Of a stretch of 64,000 nucleotides of DNA, positions 26,612 through 35,644 are shown piece after piece. The notes under the pieces were generated by a model, which saw nothing but the letters and a program-made list of their open reading frames with translations, did no database searches and had not been told where the DNA came from. Position numbers and translations under genes: made by a program. Position 1 is the stretch's first letter, and every line of letters begins with the position of its first letter. This DNA comes from Variovorax boronicumulans. Its GTDB lineage: Bacteria; Pseudomonadota; Gammaproteobacteria; Burkholderiales; Burkholderiaceae_C. The stretch is taken from the NCBI RefSeq assembly GCF_030812215.1, contig NZ_JAUSSG010000002.1, positions 434,001 through 498,000 of the forward strand. Reading direction: 5' to 3'.

Positions 26612-27681
26612 TGATGCCTCCCAGTGCTTTCGGCCTGTCGCGGCGCAGCCTGCTGCTCGCCGCGCTGGCCGCGGCGCCCGCAAGCTGGGCATTGCCTCCA
26701 CGGACGCTGGAATTCCCGCGCGACTTCGGCAGCCACCCCGACCTTCATACCGAGTGGTGGTACATCACCGGCCACGCCAGGAACGCGGCGGGGCGCGAGT
26801 TCGGCTTCCAGGTGACCTTTTTTCGCTCGCGCATCGACGCGACCCAGAACATGCGCTCGGCCTTCGCCGCGAAGAACCTCGTGTTCGCGCACGCGGCCGT
26901 CACCGACCTCGAAGGCCGCGTGCTGCTGCACGACCAGCGCATCGCGCGCGCGGGCTTCGGCGTCGCATCGGCCAGCGAAGCCGACACCGAGGTGCGACTG
27001 CGCGACTGGTCACTGGTGCGCAAGGAAGGCAGCTACTCGGCGCGCATCCCTGCCGGCGAGTTCGCACTCGACCTGCGCTTCACGCCGACGCAGCCGGTGC
27101 TGCTGCAAGGCAACGCCGGCCTCTCGCGCAAGGGGCCCGACGAAGCCCAGGCGAGCTATTACTACAGCGAGCCCCAGCTCGGGACGCAGGGCAAGCTCAC
27201 GCTCAAGGGCCAGGCCTTCGACGTCGCCGGCACCGCATGGCTGGACCACGAGTGGAGCGAGGCGCTGATGCACCCCGACGCCGTGGGCTGGGACTGGATC
27301 GGCATGAACCTGGACGACGGAAGCGCGCTCACCGCCTTTCACCTGCGCCGCAAGGACGGCAGCGCGCTGTGGGGCGGCGGTTCGTTCCGCACGCGCGACG
27401 GGGCGCTGCGCGTCTTCAGGAACGACGACGTGCGTTTCGAGAGCCTCGACGCGTGGCGCAGTCCGCGCACGCAGGCGCAGTACCCGACGCGGTGGCGTGT
27501 GCAGACGCCCTCTGGAACTTTCGAAGTGCGCGCCCTGCTCGACGACCAGGAACTGGACAGCCGGGGTTCGACCGGCGGGGTGTACTGGGAAGGGCTCAGC
27601 GACCTGATCGACGCCCAGGGGCGCCGCATCGGCCGCGGCTACCTGGAAATGACCGGCTATGCCGCCCCGCTGAGGCTGTAG
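26611..27681 (+). CDS. AttH/carotenoid 1,2-hydratase-like lipocalin-domain protein
   Basis: A 356-residue exported protein with two lipocalin-like barrels of the CrtC/AttH (DUF2006) family. Family motifs EWWYITGH (near residue 48) and WLDHEWS (near 210) are present. The N-terminus LSRRSLLLAALAAAPASWA carries a twin arginine and a hydrophobic run, so Tat export is likely. Despite frequent annotation as carotenoid hydratase there are no carotenoid genes here. AttH proteins are usually encoded with an FtsX-type permease and a LolD-like ATPase; both occur in this window but apart from it. The start is the ATG at 26611, sharing a base with the previous stop; 26614 is an alternative. Confidence 0.87.
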   Translation: MMPPSAFGLSRRSLLLAALAAAPASWALPPRTLEFPRDFGSHPDLHTEWWYITGHARNAAGREFGFQVTFFRSRIDATQNMRSAFAAKNLVFAHAAVTDLEGRVLLHDQRIARAGFGVASASEADTEVRLRDWSLVRKEGSYSARIPAGEFALDLRFTPTQPVLLQGNAGLSRKGPDEAQASYYYSEPQLGTQGKLTLKGQAFDVAGTAWLDHEWSEALMHPDAVGWDWIGMNLDDGSALTAFHLRRKDGSALWGGGSFRTRDGALRVFRNDDVRFESLDAWRSPRTQAQYPTRWRVQTPSGTFEVRALLDDQELDSRGSTGGVYWEGLSDLIDAQGRRIGRGYLEMTGYAAPLRL

Positions 27682-27792
27682 AGTGCCGATGGCGCGGCAT
27701 GGCAGCGCAAAGCCTGACAACCGACCGGCCTCCGGTTGCGTTGGGCGTTGGGAACAGCACATGCACATCGCACATCAAGAAAAGAGGACCCC

Positions 27793-28251
27793 ATGACGAT
27801 ACGAATCTCCGCGCTGGCCCTGGCCGGTGCCCTGTCTCTGCTTGCAGCACCGATCGGCGCCAGCGCGCAAGTCTCGGTCAACATCAACGTGCCCGGACTG
27901 GTCATGGTGGCGCCGCCGCCACCACGCTACGAGGCACCACCGCCACCGCGCGGCGGCTATGTCTGGGTGCCGGGCCGCTGGGCCTGGGATGGGCGCGCGT
28001 ATGAGTGGCGACGCGGCAGCTGGCGGCCCGCGCGGGCAGGCTATGCCTATGCCCCGGGCCGCTGGGTCGAAGACCGTGGCGGCTGGCGCTGGACCGAAGG
28101 CGACTGGCGCCGCCGTGAGGCCCGCCGCGACCGCGAATGGGACGACGGCCACCGGCGGCACGACCGCGACGACCACCGTCATGGCAAACGGCACGGGCAC
28201 GACCGGGGCGATTTCTGCCCGCCCGGCCAGGCGAAAAAAGGCAACTGCTGA
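27793..28251 (+). CDS. YXWGXW-repeat exported protein
   Basis: A 152-residue secreted or surface protein. A signal peptide of about 25 residues is followed by a proline-rich patch and aromatic repeats of the YXWGXW (YVWVPGRW, YAYAPGRW) type, then a tail very rich in Asp, His and Arg ending in PPGQAKKGNC. The family is common in Burkholderiales and has no proven role; envelope or metal binding has been guessed from composition. AAAGAGGA lies seven bases before the ATG. A strong terminator follows at 28260-28288. Confidence 0.85.
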   Translation: MTIRISALALAGALSLLAAPIGASAQVSVNINVPGLVMVAPPPPRYEAPPPPRGGYVWVPGRWAWDGRAYEWRRGSWRPARAGYAYAPGRWVEDRGGWRWTEGDWRRREARRDREWDDGHRRHDRDDHRHGKRHGHDRGDFCPPGQAKKGNC

Positions 28252-28259
28252 CGCCAATG

Positions 28260-28288
28260 AAAAAGGGAGCCTGCGCTCCCTTTTTTTT
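28260..28288. terminator. Bidirectional Rho-independent terminator
   Basis: GGGAGC, CTGC loop, GCTCCC followed by eight T on the plus strand and preceded by five A, which gives a T-run on the minus strand. It ends both the YXWGXW gene and the liv operon. Confidence 0.9.
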
Positions 28289-28299
28289 GGTGTTGATCG

Positions 28300-29298
28300 T
28301 CAGTCCTTGGCCTGCTTGGCGCGCCGCCGGTCGATGAACGCGATGATCTCGCCCATGATCCCCTTGCGGAAAGCCAGCACGCAAATCACGAAGATCAGGC
28401 CCGTGACCATGGTCACCGACTCGCCCAGCGTGTTGAACCAGTCCACCGTCGTGATGCGCGCGAGGAAGTTGCCGAGTTCGCCGATCTTGTTCTCCAGCAG
28501 CACCACCACCGCCGAGCCCACGATGGGACCCGAGAGCGTGCCGAGACCGCCCACCAGCGTCATCAGGATGACCTGGCCCGAAGCGGTCCAGTGCACGTCC
28601 GACAGGGTGGCGAAGCCCAGCACCAGCGTCTTGAGCGAACCCGCGAGGCCCGAAAGCGCGGCCGAGATCACGAAGGCCAGCAGCTTGAAACGGCTCACGT
28701 CGTAGCCCAGCGAGAGCGCGCGCGGCTCGTTCTCCTTGATGCCCTTGAGCACCTGCCCGAACGGCGAGTGGATGGTGCGCACGATCAGCAAGAACGCGGC
28801 CACCACGATCACCAGCGCGACGTAGTACATCGTGAGGTCGTTGGCGAGGTCGATGACGCCGAAGAGCTTGCCGCGCGGCACACCCTGAAGGCCGTCTTCC
28901 CCGCCGGTGAACTTGGCCTGCAATGCGACGAAGAACATCATCTGCGCGAGCGCCAGCGTGATCATCGCGAAGTAGATGCCCTGGCGGCGGATGGCAAGGA
29001 TGCCGAAGATCCAGCCGAGAAAGGCCCCGCTCAAGGTGCCGGCGATGAGGCCGAGTTCGGGGGTGAGGCCCCAGACCTTGATCGCATGGCCCGCCACGTA
29101 CGCCGAGCCGCCCAGGAAGGCCGCGTGCCCGAAGGACAGCAGGCCCGTGAAGCCCAGCAGCAGGTTGAAGGCCGCGGCGAACAGCGCGAAGCACATGAGC
29201 TTCATCACGAACACCGGGTAGGCGCCGAAGAACGGTGCGAGCACCAGCGCAACCAGCAGCAGCGCGTAGACGACGGTGGAGATCTTTTTCATGTTCAT
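28300..29298 (-). CDS. livM: Branched-chain amino acid-type ABC transporter permease LivM
   Basis: A 332-residue inner-membrane permease with about nine helices. The family core LLGFTGLLSFGHAAFLGGSAY near the start and the conserved cytoplasmic loop GQVLKGIKENEPRALSLGYDV, which contacts the ATPase, are clear. It is the last gene of the importer operon livG, livF, two binding proteins, livH and livM on the minus strand. Ten bases separate it from livH. The imported substrate may be a branched-chain amino acid, an amide or an aromatic acid; the binding proteins do not settle it. Confidence 0.93.
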   Translation of the reverse strand: MNMKKISTVVYALLLVALVLAPFFGAYPVFVMKLMCFALFAAAFNLLLGFTGLLSFGHAAFLGGSAYVAGHAIKVWGLTPELGLIAGTLSGAFLGWIFGILAIRRQGIYFAMITLALAQMMFFVALQAKFTGGEDGLQGVPRGKLFGVIDLANDLTMYYVALVIVVAAFLLIVRTIHSPFGQVLKGIKENEPRALSLGYDVSRFKLLAFVISAALSGLAGSLKTLVLGFATLSDVHWTASGQVILMTLVGGLGTLSGPIVGSAVVVLLENKIGELGNFLARITTVDWFNTLGESVTMVTGLIFVICVLAFRKGIMGEIIAFIDRRRAKQAKD

Positions 29299-29308
29299 GC
29301 CGTCCGCC

Positions 29309-30184
29309 TTATTTTTCTTTGCCGAACAGGCCGGCGGGGCGGATGAGCAGCACGATGACCATGATCACGAACACAACCGTTGACGATGCCTCGGGATAGA
29401 AAACCTTGGTGAGCCCCTCGATCACGCCGAGGCCCAAGCCGGTGAGGATGGCGCCCATGATGGAGCCCATGCCGCCGATCACGACCACCGCGAACACCAC
29501 GATGATGAGGTTCTGCCCCATCAGCGGCGAGACCTGCATCACCGGTGCGGCCAGCACGCCCGCAAAGGCGGCGAGCGCGCAGCCGAAGGCGTAGGTCAGC
29601 GTGATCATCAGCGGCACGTTGACGCCGAAGGCTTCCACCAGGCGCGGGTTCTCGGTGCCGGCGCGCAGGTACGCACCCAGGCGCGTCTTCTCGATCACGT
29701 ACCAGGTCGCAAAGCAGATCACCAGCGAGGCGACGACCACCCAGGCGCGGTAGTTGGGCAGCACCATGAAGCCGAGGTCGGTGGCGCTCGAGAGCGCATC
29801 GGGTGCGTCGTAGGGCAGGCCCGAGACGCCGTAGACCGAGCGGAACACGCCTTCGATCAGCAGCGTGAGACCGAGCGTGAGCAAGAGACCGTAGAGGTGG
29901 TCGAGCTTGTAGATCCAGCGCAGCAGCAACCGCTCGATCAGTACGCCGAAGAGGCCGATGAGGATGGGCGCCGCGATCAGCATCACCCAGTAGTTGATGC
30001 CGAAATACTCCATGGCCATCCAGGTCAGGACGGCCCCCAGCATGAACAGCGCGCCGTGCGCGAAGTTGATGACGTTGAGCAAACCGAAGATCACCGCCAG
30101 CCCGAGGCTCAGGATGGCGTAGAACGAGCCGTTGACCAGCCCCAGGAGGAGCTGGCTCAACAAGGCGGGGAGGGAAATGTTCAT
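29309..30184 (-). CDS. livH: Branched-chain amino acid-type ABC transporter permease LivH
   Basis: A 291-residue permease with about eight helices. The N-terminal GLVNGSFYAILSLGLAVIFG and the NFAHGALFMLGA segment are the LivH hallmarks, and the coupling loop is KTRLGAYLRAGTENPRLVEAFG. It pairs with LivM to form the membrane channel. The C-terminus ends in LIRPAGLFGKE, as in most members. Confidence 0.94.
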   Translation of the reverse strand: MNISLPALLSQLLLGLVNGSFYAILSLGLAVIFGLLNVINFAHGALFMLGAVLTWMAMEYFGINYWVMLIAAPILIGLFGVLIERLLLRWIYKLDHLYGLLLTLGLTLLIEGVFRSVYGVSGLPYDAPDALSSATDLGFMVLPNYRAWVVVASLVICFATWYVIEKTRLGAYLRAGTENPRLVEAFGVNVPLMITLTYAFGCALAAFAGVLAAPVMQVSPLMGQNLIIVVFAVVVIGGMGSIMGAILTGLGLGVIEGLTKVFYPEASSTVVFVIMVIVLLIRPAGLFGKEK

Positions 30185-30232
30185 AAGCGTTTCAACGAAC
30201 CCGGGCGCCGCAAGAAAGGCGCCCGCGGGAGA

Positions 30233-31426
30233 TCACTTCCAGAGGGCGCACTTGCTCTCGGCCTTGGTCGTGAAGACGTCCTCGCCCTTGAGCTTCTGGA
30301 TCACCTTGTAGTAATCCCAGGGCTGCTTGGATTCGGCCGGCGACTTCACCTGCACCAGGTACATGTCGTGCACGAAGCGGCCATCGGCGCGGATGTTGCC
30401 CTTGGCATAGAAATCGTCGATGGGCGTGGACTTGAGCGTCTCCATCACCTTGTCGGCATCGACCGTCTTGGCGGCCTGCACGGCCTTCAGATAGGTCATG
30501 GTGGCCGAGTAGTCGGCCGCCTGGATGTCGGTGGGCATGCGCTTGGTCTTCTCGAAGAAGCGCTTGCCGAAGGCGCGCGTCTTGTCGTCCAGGTTCCAGT
30601 CCCAGCTGGTGGTGAGCAGCAGGCCCTCGGTGTTCTTCAGGCCCAGGCTGTGCACGTCGGTCACGAACACCAGCAGGCCCACCATCTTCATCGACTTGGT
30701 GATGCCGAATTCCTTGGCCGCCTTGATCGAATTGATGGTGTCGCCGCCGGCATTGGCGAGCGCGAGCACCTGCGCCTTGGAGTTCTGCGCCTGCAGCAGG
30801 AACGAAGAGAAGTCCGAGGTGTTGAGCGGGTGCTTCACGCTCCCGAGCACGGTGCCGCCCTTCTCCTTCACCACCTTGGTGGCGTCGGCTTCCAGGGCCT
30901 GGCCGAAGGCGTAGTCGGCGGTGAGGAAATACCAGCTCTTGTCGCCGCGCGCGATCACCGCGCTGCCGGTGCCCTTGGCGAGCGCCACGGTGTCGTAGGC
31001 GTAGTGCACGGTGTAGGGCGAGCACTGCTCGTTGGTGAGCGCCGAACTGCCCGCGCCGTTCACGATGAAGACGCGCTTCTTCTCCTGCGCCACCTTCGCC
31101 ATCGCGAGGCCGGTGCCCGAGCTGGTGCCGCCGAACAGCATCGTCAGGCCCTGCGTATCGATCCACTCGCGCGCCTTCGAGGCGGCGATGTCGGCCTTGT
31201 TCTGGTGGTCGGCCGACAGGAGCTCGATGGGCATGCCGTTGACCTTGCCGCCGAAATCGTCGATGGCCATCTGGATCGCGAGGGCGCCGTTCTTGCCCTC
31301 CACGTCCGCATAGAGGCTGGACATGTCGGTGATGAAACCGATCTTGACCTTGTCCTGCGCCTGCGCGGCGCCGGCGGCCAGCGCAATGGCAAGAGAGAGG
31401 CCGGAAAGCACGAACGTCTTTTTCAT
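30233..31426 (-). CDS. Liv-type ABC transporter substrate-binding protein, copy A
   Basis: A 397-residue periplasmic type I binding protein with a clear signal peptide ending in GAAQAQ. Two-lobe features of the LivK/HAAT family are visible (KVKIGFITDMSSLYAD; YTVHYAYDTVALAKGTG; FLTADYAFGQALEAD). It ends in KAESKCALWK with a lone C-terminal cysteine besides the one in NEQCSPY, so a disulfide is possible. By eye about three quarters of residues match the protein encoded directly upstream, so the pair is a tandem duplication. I chose the ATG at 31426, spaced nine bases from AGGAG, over a TTG two codons earlier. Confidence 0.92.
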   Translation of the reverse strand: MKKTFVLSGLSLAIALAAGAAQAQDKVKIGFITDMSSLYADVEGKNGALAIQMAIDDFGGKVNGMPIELLSADHQNKADIAASKAREWIDTQGLTMLFGGTSSGTGLAMAKVAQEKKRVFIVNGAGSSALTNEQCSPYTVHYAYDTVALAKGTGSAVIARGDKSWYFLTADYAFGQALEADATKVVKEKGGTVLGSVKHPLNTSDFSSFLLQAQNSKAQVLALANAGGDTINSIKAAKEFGITKSMKMVGLLVFVTDVHSLGLKNTEGLLLTTSWDWNLDDKTRAFGKRFFEKTKRMPTDIQAADYSATMTYLKAVQAAKTVDADKVMETLKSTPIDDFYAKGNIRADGRFVHDMYLVQVKSPAESKQPWDYYKVIQKLKGEDVFTTKAESKCALWK

Positions 31427-31472
31427 GGTCAAGAACTCCTAGTGAAGGAACGAAAAATCACGGAGGCGCGAA

Positions 31473-32669
31473 TCACTTCCAGGCGGCGCACTTGCTCTCG
31501 GCCTTCGTGGTGAAGACCTGGTCGCCCGGCAGCGTCTTGAGCACCTTCAGGTAGTCCCAGGGCTTCTTCGACTCGGCCGGCGACTTCACCTCGACCAGGT
31601 ACATGTCGTGGATGAAGCTGCCGTCGGCGCGGATCTGGCCCTTGGCGTAGAAGTCGTCGATCTTCATGCTCTTGAGCTGCGCCATCACCTTGTCGGAATC
31701 GGTCGTCTTGGCAGCAGCCACGGCCTTCAGGTACGTGGTGGTGGCCGAGTAGTCGGCGGCCTGCACGTCGGTGGGCATGCGCTTGGTCTTCTCGAAGAAG
31801 CGGTTGGCGAACTTGCGCGTGTCGTCGTTCAGGTCCCAGTACCAGCTGGTGGTGTGCAAGAGGCCCTCGGTGTTCTTAAGGCCGAGGCTGTGCACGTCGC
31901 TCAGGAAGACCAGGAGACCCGCGGTCTTCATGGTCTTGTTGATGCCGAATTCCTTCGACGCCTTGATGGCGTTGATGGTGTCGCCGCCCGCGTTCGCCAG
32001 GCCGAGGATCTGCGCCTTGGAGTTCTGCGCCTGCAGCAGGAACGAGGAGAAGTCCGATGCGTTCAGCGGATGCCGCACCGCGCCCACCACCGTGCCGCCC
32101 TTTTCCTTCACCACCTTGGTGGTGTCGGCTTCGAGCGCATGGCCGAAGGCGTAGTCGGCCGTCAGGAAGAACCAGCTCTTGCCGCCACGGTCCACCACCG
32201 CGGCGCCCGTGCCCTTGGCCAGCGCCACGGTGTCGTAGGCATAGTGCACGGTGTAGGGCGAGCACTGCTCGTTGGTGAGCACCGAGCTGCCGGCGCCGTT
32301 GTTGAAGTACACGCGCTTCTTCTCTTCCGCCACCTTGGCAGTCGCGAGCGCGGTGCCCGAATTGGTGCCGCCGAAGATCATGGTCACGCCGGCCGTGTCG
32401 ACCCACTCGCGGGCCTTCGAGGCGGCGATGTCGGCCTTGTTCTGGTGGTCTGCGACCAAGAGCTCGATGGGCTGACCCAGCACCTTGCCGCCGAAGTCGT
32501 CGATGGCCATCTGGATGGCGGTGGCGCCGCCCTTGCCTTCGAGGTCGGCGTAGAGGCTCGACAGGTCGGTGACGAAGCCGATCTTCACTTTCTCTTGTGC
32601 CTGCGCGGCGCCTGCGCCCATGGCGAGGACAGCGACGGCGGTGGCGATGAGGCCGAGTTTCTTGTTCAT
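31473..32669 (-). CDS. Liv-type ABC transporter substrate-binding protein, copy B
   Basis: A 398-residue periplasmic binding protein, paralogue of the next gene, with a signal peptide ending in GAAQAQ. The main differences from copy A are in the ligand-lobe region around FGGTNSGTALATAKVAEEKKRV and in YFNNGAGSS against FIVNGAGSS, which may change ligand choice. Both copies keep the two cysteines. An AGGAGA ribosome site precedes the ATG. It lies between livF and copy A, so both receptors feed the same permease. Confidence 0.92.
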   Translation of the reverse strand: MNKKLGLIATAVAVLAMGAGAAQAQEKVKIGFVTDLSSLYADLEGKGGATAIQMAIDDFGGKVLGQPIELLVADHQNKADIAASKAREWVDTAGVTMIFGGTNSGTALATAKVAEEKKRVYFNNGAGSSVLTNEQCSPYTVHYAYDTVALAKGTGAAVVDRGGKSWFFLTADYAFGHALEADTTKVVKEKGGTVVGAVRHPLNASDFSSFLLQAQNSKAQILGLANAGGDTINAIKASKEFGINKTMKTAGLLVFLSDVHSLGLKNTEGLLHTTSWYWDLNDDTRKFANRFFEKTKRMPTDVQAADYSATTTYLKAVAAAKTTDSDKVMAQLKSMKIDDFYAKGQIRADGSFIHDMYLVEVKSPAESKKPWDYLKVLKTLPGDQVFTTKAESKCAAWK

Positions 32670-32735
32670 GGTGTTGTGTCTCCTGAAAGAATCTTTGTGG
32701 GATGGGGAAAGGGGAGTCTTGTGGACTTTTCTTGT

Positions 32736-33443
32736 TCAGACGCCGAGCAGCTCGGTGAGCACCGGCATCTTGGCTTCGAGCTCGGCGGCGCCGAACTTCT
32801 CCACGATGCGGCCGTGCTCCATCACGTAGAAGCGGTCGGCCAGCGGTGCGGCGAAGCGGAAGTTCTGCTCCACCATCACGATGGTGTAGCCCTTGGCGCG
32901 CAGCGTGGTGATCATGCGGGCCAGCGCCTGCACGATGACCGGCGCGAGGCCTTCGGAAATCTCGTCGAGCAAGAGCAGCTTGGCGCCCGTGCGCAGGATG
33001 CGCGCGACGGCCAGCATCTGCTGCTCGCCGCCCGACAGGCGCGTGCCCTGGCTGTGGCGGCGCTCGGCCAGGTTGGGGAACATGGCGTAGATTTCTTCGA
33101 CCGACATGCCCTGTCCCGCACCCTTGAGTTCGGGCGGCAGCATCAGGTTTTCTTCGCACGAGAGGCTGGCGAAGATGCCGCGTTCCTCGGGGCAGTAGCC
33201 GATGCCGAGGTGGGCGATGCGGTGCGTGGGCATCGCGATCGTTTCCTTGCCGTTGACCTCGATGCTGCCCTTGCGTGCGCCGGTCAGGCCCATGATGGCG
33301 CGCAGCGTGGTGGTGCGGCCCGCGCCGTTGCGGCCCAGCAGCGTGACGACTTCGCCGGGCTGCACGACCATATCGACGCCATGCAGTACGTGCGATTCGC
33401 CGTACCAGGCCTGCAGGCCCTTGATTTCGAGTGCGGCGGTCAT
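32736..33443 (-). CDS. livF: Liv-type ABC transporter ATP-binding protein LivF
   Basis: A 235-residue ABC ATPase. The signature LSGGEQQMLAVAR, Walker B LLLLDEISEGLAP and the H-loop region VEQNF are those of LivF. The Walker A motif reads GRNGAGRTT: the usual lysine is an arginine (codon CGC, within 33325-33345). Arginine normally weakens ATP hydrolysis, so LivG may do most of the work, or this subfamily tolerates it. The start at 33443 is next to a hairpin-rich repeat that separates it from livG. Confidence 0.92.
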   Translation of the reverse strand: MTAALEIKGLQAWYGESHVLHGVDMVVQPGEVVTLLGRNGAGRTTTLRAIMGLTGARKGSIEVNGKETIAMPTHRIAHLGIGYCPEERGIFASLSCEENLMLPPELKGAGQGMSVEEIYAMFPNLAERRHSQGTRLSGGEQQMLAVARILRTGAKLLLLDEISEGLAPVIVQALARMITTLRAKGYTIVMVEQNFRFAAPLADRFYVMEHGRIVEKFGAAELEAKMPVLTELLGV

Positions 33444-33525
33444 TGGGCCTCCCGCCGGGCCGCCCCAAGGGAGGCCCGCGCCCCCTCGGGGGGCAGCGAA
33501 TACACGAAGTGATGAGCGTGGGGGT
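33444..33525. repeat. Hairpin-rich intergenic repeat element, Comamonadaceae type
   Basis: About 82 bases with two stems: GGGCCTCCC (33445-33453) pairing with GGGAGGCCC (33469-33477), and CCCCCTCGGGGGG just after it, ending in a GAGCGTGGGGG tail. I recall close variants between many genes of Variovorax and Acidovorax, so it looks like a dispersed REP-like element. It fills the whole gap between livG and livF and may stabilise or split the message. It is the only copy I saw in the window. Confidence 0.6.
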
Positions 33526-33530
33526 TCATG

Positions 33531-34301
<771 letters not shown>

Positions 34302-34526
34302 CTCGCGAGGTCGCCCGGGTTCGGAAAAAAGAAGTCGGTCATGCGGTCCATCTTGGCGCGCCACCATGGAGCGCGGACCGATTGTTGGTGGGCGACCCGC
34401 GCTTGCATACTGGGGCAAATGCCTATGCTGCAGTGCAACCTGCACAAGACGGACAAGTTATGCACGATCACCAACTGTCGTCGCGTTGACAATGACGCCC
34501 CCTCCGCCCTCTCCCGACAACTCTTC

Positions 34527-35513
34527 ATGCCATCCATGCCCGTAACGATCCGCGATGTGGCCGAGGCCGCCGGTGTGTCGATCAGCACCGTGTCGCGTGC
34601 CCTGAAGAACCAGCGCGGCCTCTCGGACGAGACCCGCCGCATGATCCGCAAGATCGCCAGCGAAGTCGGCTACAACGCCGGGCGCCTGCGCAGCGCCAAG
34701 GCCAAGCGGCTGGTCTTCATGGTGCATCGCCAGCACAGCCACTTCTCGGTCAACCCCTTCTTCTCGGACGTGCTGCATGGGGTGGAGGAAGCCTGCCGCG
34801 AATCGGGCATCGTGCCCACGCTGCTCACCTGCGGCCCGACCGACCCGATCCGCGAGCAGCTGCGGCTGCACGAGCCCGACATGATCCTGGCGGCCGGCTT
34901 CTTCGAGACCGAGGTGCTCGACATGGTGGCCGGGCTCGACCTGCCCTTCGCGCTGATCGACTTCTCGCTGCGCGACATGCTCGCGGTGAACCCGGACAAC
35001 ACGACCGGCGGCTTCCTGGCCACGCGCCACCTGCTGGACATCGGCAGACAGCGCATCGCCTACATCGCGGGGTCGCTCGCGCATGTGAGCATCCTCGAGC
35101 GGGCCCACGGCTACCGCCGCGCGCTGTTCGAGGCCGGCATCCTCGCCGACCCGGAGCTGGAAGTGGTCGCGCCATTGGGCCTGCCGCACGACCGCGGCGC
35201 CTCCGCTGCGATGCAGCAGCTGCTGCGCCTGCGCAAACCACCCGACGCCGTGTTCGCCTGCAACGACATGGCCGCGCTCGCAGCGCTCGACACCTGCCTC
35301 GCGGCGGGCCTGCGCGTGCCCGAGGACGTCGCGATCGTGGGCTTCGACGACGTGCAGACCGCCGCATCGGCCAAGCCGCCGCTCACCACGGTGCGCGTGG
35401 ACCGCCAGGCGCTGGGTCGCATGGGCGTCGAACTGGCAATGCAGGGCGGCTCACTGCCGCGGCTGAACACGCTGCCGGTCGAACTCATCGTTCGGCAAAG
35501 CACGGTGGGCTAG
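34527..35513 (+). CDS. LacI-family transcriptional regulator
   Basis: A 328-residue repressor. The N-terminal helix-turn-helix and hinge (VTIRDVAEAAGVSISTVSRAL, with the minor-groove helix near residue 50) is followed by a sugar-binding type I periplasmic-like core (VFACNDMAALAAL; VAIVGFDDVQTAA). It stands upstream of and on the same strand as the sugar ABC operon, so it likely represses it until the sugar binds. An inverted repeat GTGCGC-N13-GCGCAC at 35601-35625 ahead of the binding-protein gene is a possible but weak operator. An ATG nine bases downstream (34536) is an alternative start. Confidence 0.92.
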   Translation: MPSMPVTIRDVAEAAGVSISTVSRALKNQRGLSDETRRMIRKIASEVGYNAGRLRSAKAKRLVFMVHRQHSHFSVNPFFSDVLHGVEEACRESGIVPTLLTCGPTDPIREQLRLHEPDMILAAGFFETEVLDMVAGLDLPFALIDFSLRDMLAVNPDNTTGGFLATRHLLDIGRQRIAYIAGSLAHVSILERAHGYRRALFEAGILADPELEVVAPLGLPHDRGASAAMQQLLRLRKPPDAVFACNDMAALAALDTCLAAGLRVPEDVAIVGFDDVQTAASAKPPLTTVRVDRQALGRMGVELAMQGGSLPRLNTLPVELIVRQSTVG

Positions 35514-35644
35514 GACCCTCTTTTCTCTCCGGTGGGGGCGGCCTTTGTTGCGCTGCCAACGCCGTGTTTCGTCCGGGAAAGCACAAGGCGTGAAGCCACG
35601 GTGCGCTGCCTAAACTGCCGCGCACCCTGCAACCGGAGAAACAC

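Noticed and set aside
26611..27681. Carotenoid biosynthesis role for the CrtC-like protein
   Set aside because: No other carotenoid gene is nearby, the protein carries an export signal, and the AttH branch fits better.
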